Source of the DNA: ZC4RG30 sp964417875
GTDB lineage: Bacteria; Pseudomonadota; Gammaproteobacteria; Steroidobacterales; Steroidobacteraceae
NCBI GenBank assembly: GCA_964417875.1
Contig: CAYQJU010000006.1
Span: 1 to 64,000 of the forward strand
Reading direction: 5' to 3'
DNA length: 64,000 nt
Shown here: one piece after another, positions 62,476 through 64,000 of the stretch
Layout of the letters: each line of letters begins with the position of its first letter
How positions within the stretch are numbered: the stretch's first letter is position 1
Position numbers and translations under genes: made by a program
The notes under the pieces: generated by a model
Seen by the model: only the letters and a program-made list of their open reading frames with translations
The model's database searches: none
Told to the model about the DNA's origin: nothing

Positions 62476-62667
62476 ATGGACCAGAATCCCGACGCATCCC
62501 TGCTCGAATCCCTTGCACGCGACACCCACGCTCCGCTGGACGAGGTGCTCGCATTGTTCGAACGTGAACGTGATGCACTGGCCCGCGAGGCCACCGTTCC
62601 CAATTACATCAACCTGCTCGCCGCGCGCCGCGTGCGCAAACAGCTGCTCTCAGGCGGCGAACACTGA
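62476..62667 (+). CDS. DUF3562-like small protein
   Basis: 63 residues, helical and charged: THAPLDEVLALFERERDALA, then PNYINLLAARRVRKQLL. It resembles DUF3562 proteins, short regulators or adaptors of unknown role found in proteobacteria. It follows a palindrome and precedes the MgtC-like gene by 60 nt. Confidence 0.65.
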   Translation: MDQNPDASLLESLARDTHAPLDEVLALFERERDALAREATVPNYINLLAARRVRKQLLSGGEH

Positions 62668-62727
62668 CAGCGCGCATGGCGTGCGCGGCACTGGCGGCGC
62701 ACGCTTTGCCTTTCATACGCTTGAGGG

Positions 62728-63969
62728 ATGGACTCGGTCATCTCCCTGCATGCGCTGGCGTCTTCGGTGGGCATTGGCCTTTTGATCGGCGCCGTCCGCG
62801 AACGCGCCCAGTCCGATCCTGAAAAATCCATCGCCGGCCTGCGCACCCATCTGCTGGTGGCACTGAGCGGCACACTCGGCGCCCTCCTCGGCACCCTGGT
62901 GCTGGCCGTCATCCTGCTGCTGCTGGGCGCGATGATGGTGGTGGGCTATGTGCGCAATGGCGGGGGCGCGGGCCTGACCGGTGAAGTGGCCGTGCCGGTC
63001 ACGGCATTGCTGGCCGCGCTGGCGGTCTCCTATCCGGGTTTTGCCGCCGGCGTCGCCGTCATCGTCGCCGCCGCACTGTATGCCAAGGAACCGCTGCACC
63101 AGCTGGTGCGCCAGCAGGTCAGCGATTCGGAACTGCGCGCCGGACTGCTGCTGGCCGGCGCCGCGCTGGTGGTGCTGCCGCTGCTGCCGGATGAGCCGGT
63201 GGATCCCTGGGGCGTGCTGGTGCCGGCGAAACTCTGGCGGCTGGTGGTGCTGATCCTGGCCGTGGGCATGGTGGGCCACCTCGCCCGGCGCATCATCGGC
63301 GCGCGCTGGGGTCTGCCGCTGGCGGGCTTCTTCTCCGGCTTCGCCTCCTCCACTGCTGCGGTCGCCGGATTCGGCCAGCGCGCCCGCGCGGAGCAGGGAC
63401 ACATCGGACCTGCCGCGGCCGGCGCGCTGTTCGCGAACCTGGGCTCGCTGTTCCTGTTTGCTGGCGTGATCGGCGCCGGTGCGCCGGCGCTGCTGCGCCA
63501 TGTGGCGCTGCCGCTGGGCGCGGCCTGCATCGTGCTGGCCGCCTTCGCGCTGGTCGGCGTGCTTCGCCGCGACGGCCTGGACAACCTGCCCGAGAACGAT
63601 CGCGCGCGGGTCTTCCGCCTCAGCCACGCCCTGCTGCTGGTGGCGCTGATGGCGATGCTGCTGGTGGTGTCGGCGCTGGTGCGCATCAAGTTCGGCAGTG
63701 CCGGGGTGCTGGCGGCCTCGGCGGCCGTGGCGGCCGTCGAGCTGCATGCGGCCGCGGCGAGCCTCACGCAGCTGGCCGCCCAGCAGGCACTGTCAACGCA
63801 GACGGCCGGCTGGGGCCTGGTGCTGCTGATCCTGGTGGCGGGACTGGCCAAGTCTGGCCTGGCCTTTGCCAGCGGCGGCGCGGCCTATGGTTGGCGGATC
63901 ACAACAGGACTGACCGCCACGTCGCTGACGATGGGCATTGTGATGTGGCTGCTATCACACACGGCGTGA
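62728..63969 (+). CDS. MgtC/DUF4010 family membrane protein
   Basis: 413 residues with about 11-12 membrane helices. N-terminal MgtC/SapB-like segment (SVGIGLLIGAVRER, GLRTHLLVALSGTLGALLG) and a C-terminal DUF4010 domain (LPLAGFFSGFASSTAAVAGFG, with the small-residue helix). It is thought to be a membrane transporter or regulator, linked in some members to magnesium homeostasis; substrate unknown. GAGGG lies immediately before the ATG. It ends 31 nt before the window edge. Confidence 0.85.
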   Translation: MDSVISLHALASSVGIGLLIGAVRERAQSDPEKSIAGLRTHLLVALSGTLGALLGTLVLAVILLLLGAMMVVGYVRNGGGAGLTGEVAVPVTALLAALAVSYPGFAAGVAVIVAAALYAKEPLHQLVRQQVSDSELRAGLLLAGAALVVLPLLPDEPVDPWGVLVPAKLWRLVVLILAVGMVGHLARRIIGARWGLPLAGFFSGFASSTAAVAGFGQRARAEQGHIGPAAAGALFANLGSLFLFAGVIGAGAPALLRHVALPLGAACIVLAAFALVGVLRRDGLDNLPENDRARVFRLSHALLLVALMAMLLVVSALVRIKFGSAGVLAASAAVAAVELHAAAASLTQLAAQQALSTQTAGWGLVLLILVAGLAKSGLAFASGGAAYGWRITTGLTATSLTMGIVMWLLSHTA

Positions 63970-64000
63970 ATCTCCGCGCCCCGGGCGCGCCTGACCGGCC

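Overview
The window is GC-rich chromosomal DNA of a gammaproteobacterium. Gene content and order point towards the Nevskiales / Steroidobacterales / Xanthomonadales side of the class: trpS-scpA-scpB-rluB, yciK-mupP-ubiG next to gyrA as in Pseudomonas, and serC-serA-pheA-hisC-aroA-cmk-rpsA-ihfB. It also has a dif site close to the enterobacterial consensus and a Xer-integrated inovirus-like element of the kind known from Xanthomonas. The placement is an inference from synteny and motifs. A 100-N scaffold gap flanked by a 55-bp duplicated contig end shows this is a draft assembly.

Layout. 0-3.3 kb: lignin-type aromatic catabolism (a CHA aldolase cut by the window edge, a 5-carboxyvanillate decarboxylase, a divergent aldehyde dehydrogenase). 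3.4-5.9 kb: UppP and an exported subtilase with a sortable-looking C-terminus. 6.0-15.2 kb: a compact Tad/Flp pilus operon (Flp pilin, TadG-like and TadE-like proteins, CpaB, CpaC, CpaF, TadB, TadC, an embedded DUF192 gene) without cpaA, cpaE or tadD. 15.2-20.8 kb: PpiC-type foldase, BolA, YciB, then TrpS, ScpA, ScpB and an RluB homologue that has lost its catalytic motif. 20.8-25.6 kb: AGCS symporter, Tat-exported intradiol dioxygenase-like protein, REC-GAF-GGDEF-EAL regulator. 25.5-30.4 kb: YciK, MupP/Gph and UbiG, divergent from GyrA. 30.5-34.3 kb: iron uptake (PiuC, siderophore receptor, divergent TonB) around a Fur-like palindrome. 34.4-44.3 kb: serine/aromatic/histidine biosynthesis, Cmk, ribosomal protein S1, IHF-beta, ComEA-like protein, GalU. 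44.3-50.3 kb: a second phenolics module (tannase/feruloyl esterase, DUF3237, 4-cresol-dehydrogenase-like flavoprotein with its cytochrome c, and unknown exported proteins). 50.4-53.1 kb: an ECF42-type sigma factor with two DGPF/YCII proteins and a VOC protein. 53.2-56.3 kb: an exported c-haem protein coupled to NsrR, a uracil-DNA glycosylase family protein, DUF488. 56.4-58.1 kb: the dif site and a 1.6-kb Xer-dependent element. 58.4-64 kb: small exported protein, GFA protein, large M16 peptidase, DUF3562, MgtC/DUF4010 membrane protein.

Most notable: (i) the dif site occupied by a minimal inovirus-like integrated element (an IMEX) with large hairpins; (ii) an apparently undescribed c-haem protein overlapping nsrR, with an NsrR-like operator on a promoter that would give a leaderless mRNA; (iii) an RluB pseudoenzyme; (iv) repeated placement of -10 boxes 6-9 nt before start codons, suggesting that leaderless transcription is common here; (v) a scaffold gap that is almost certainly false.
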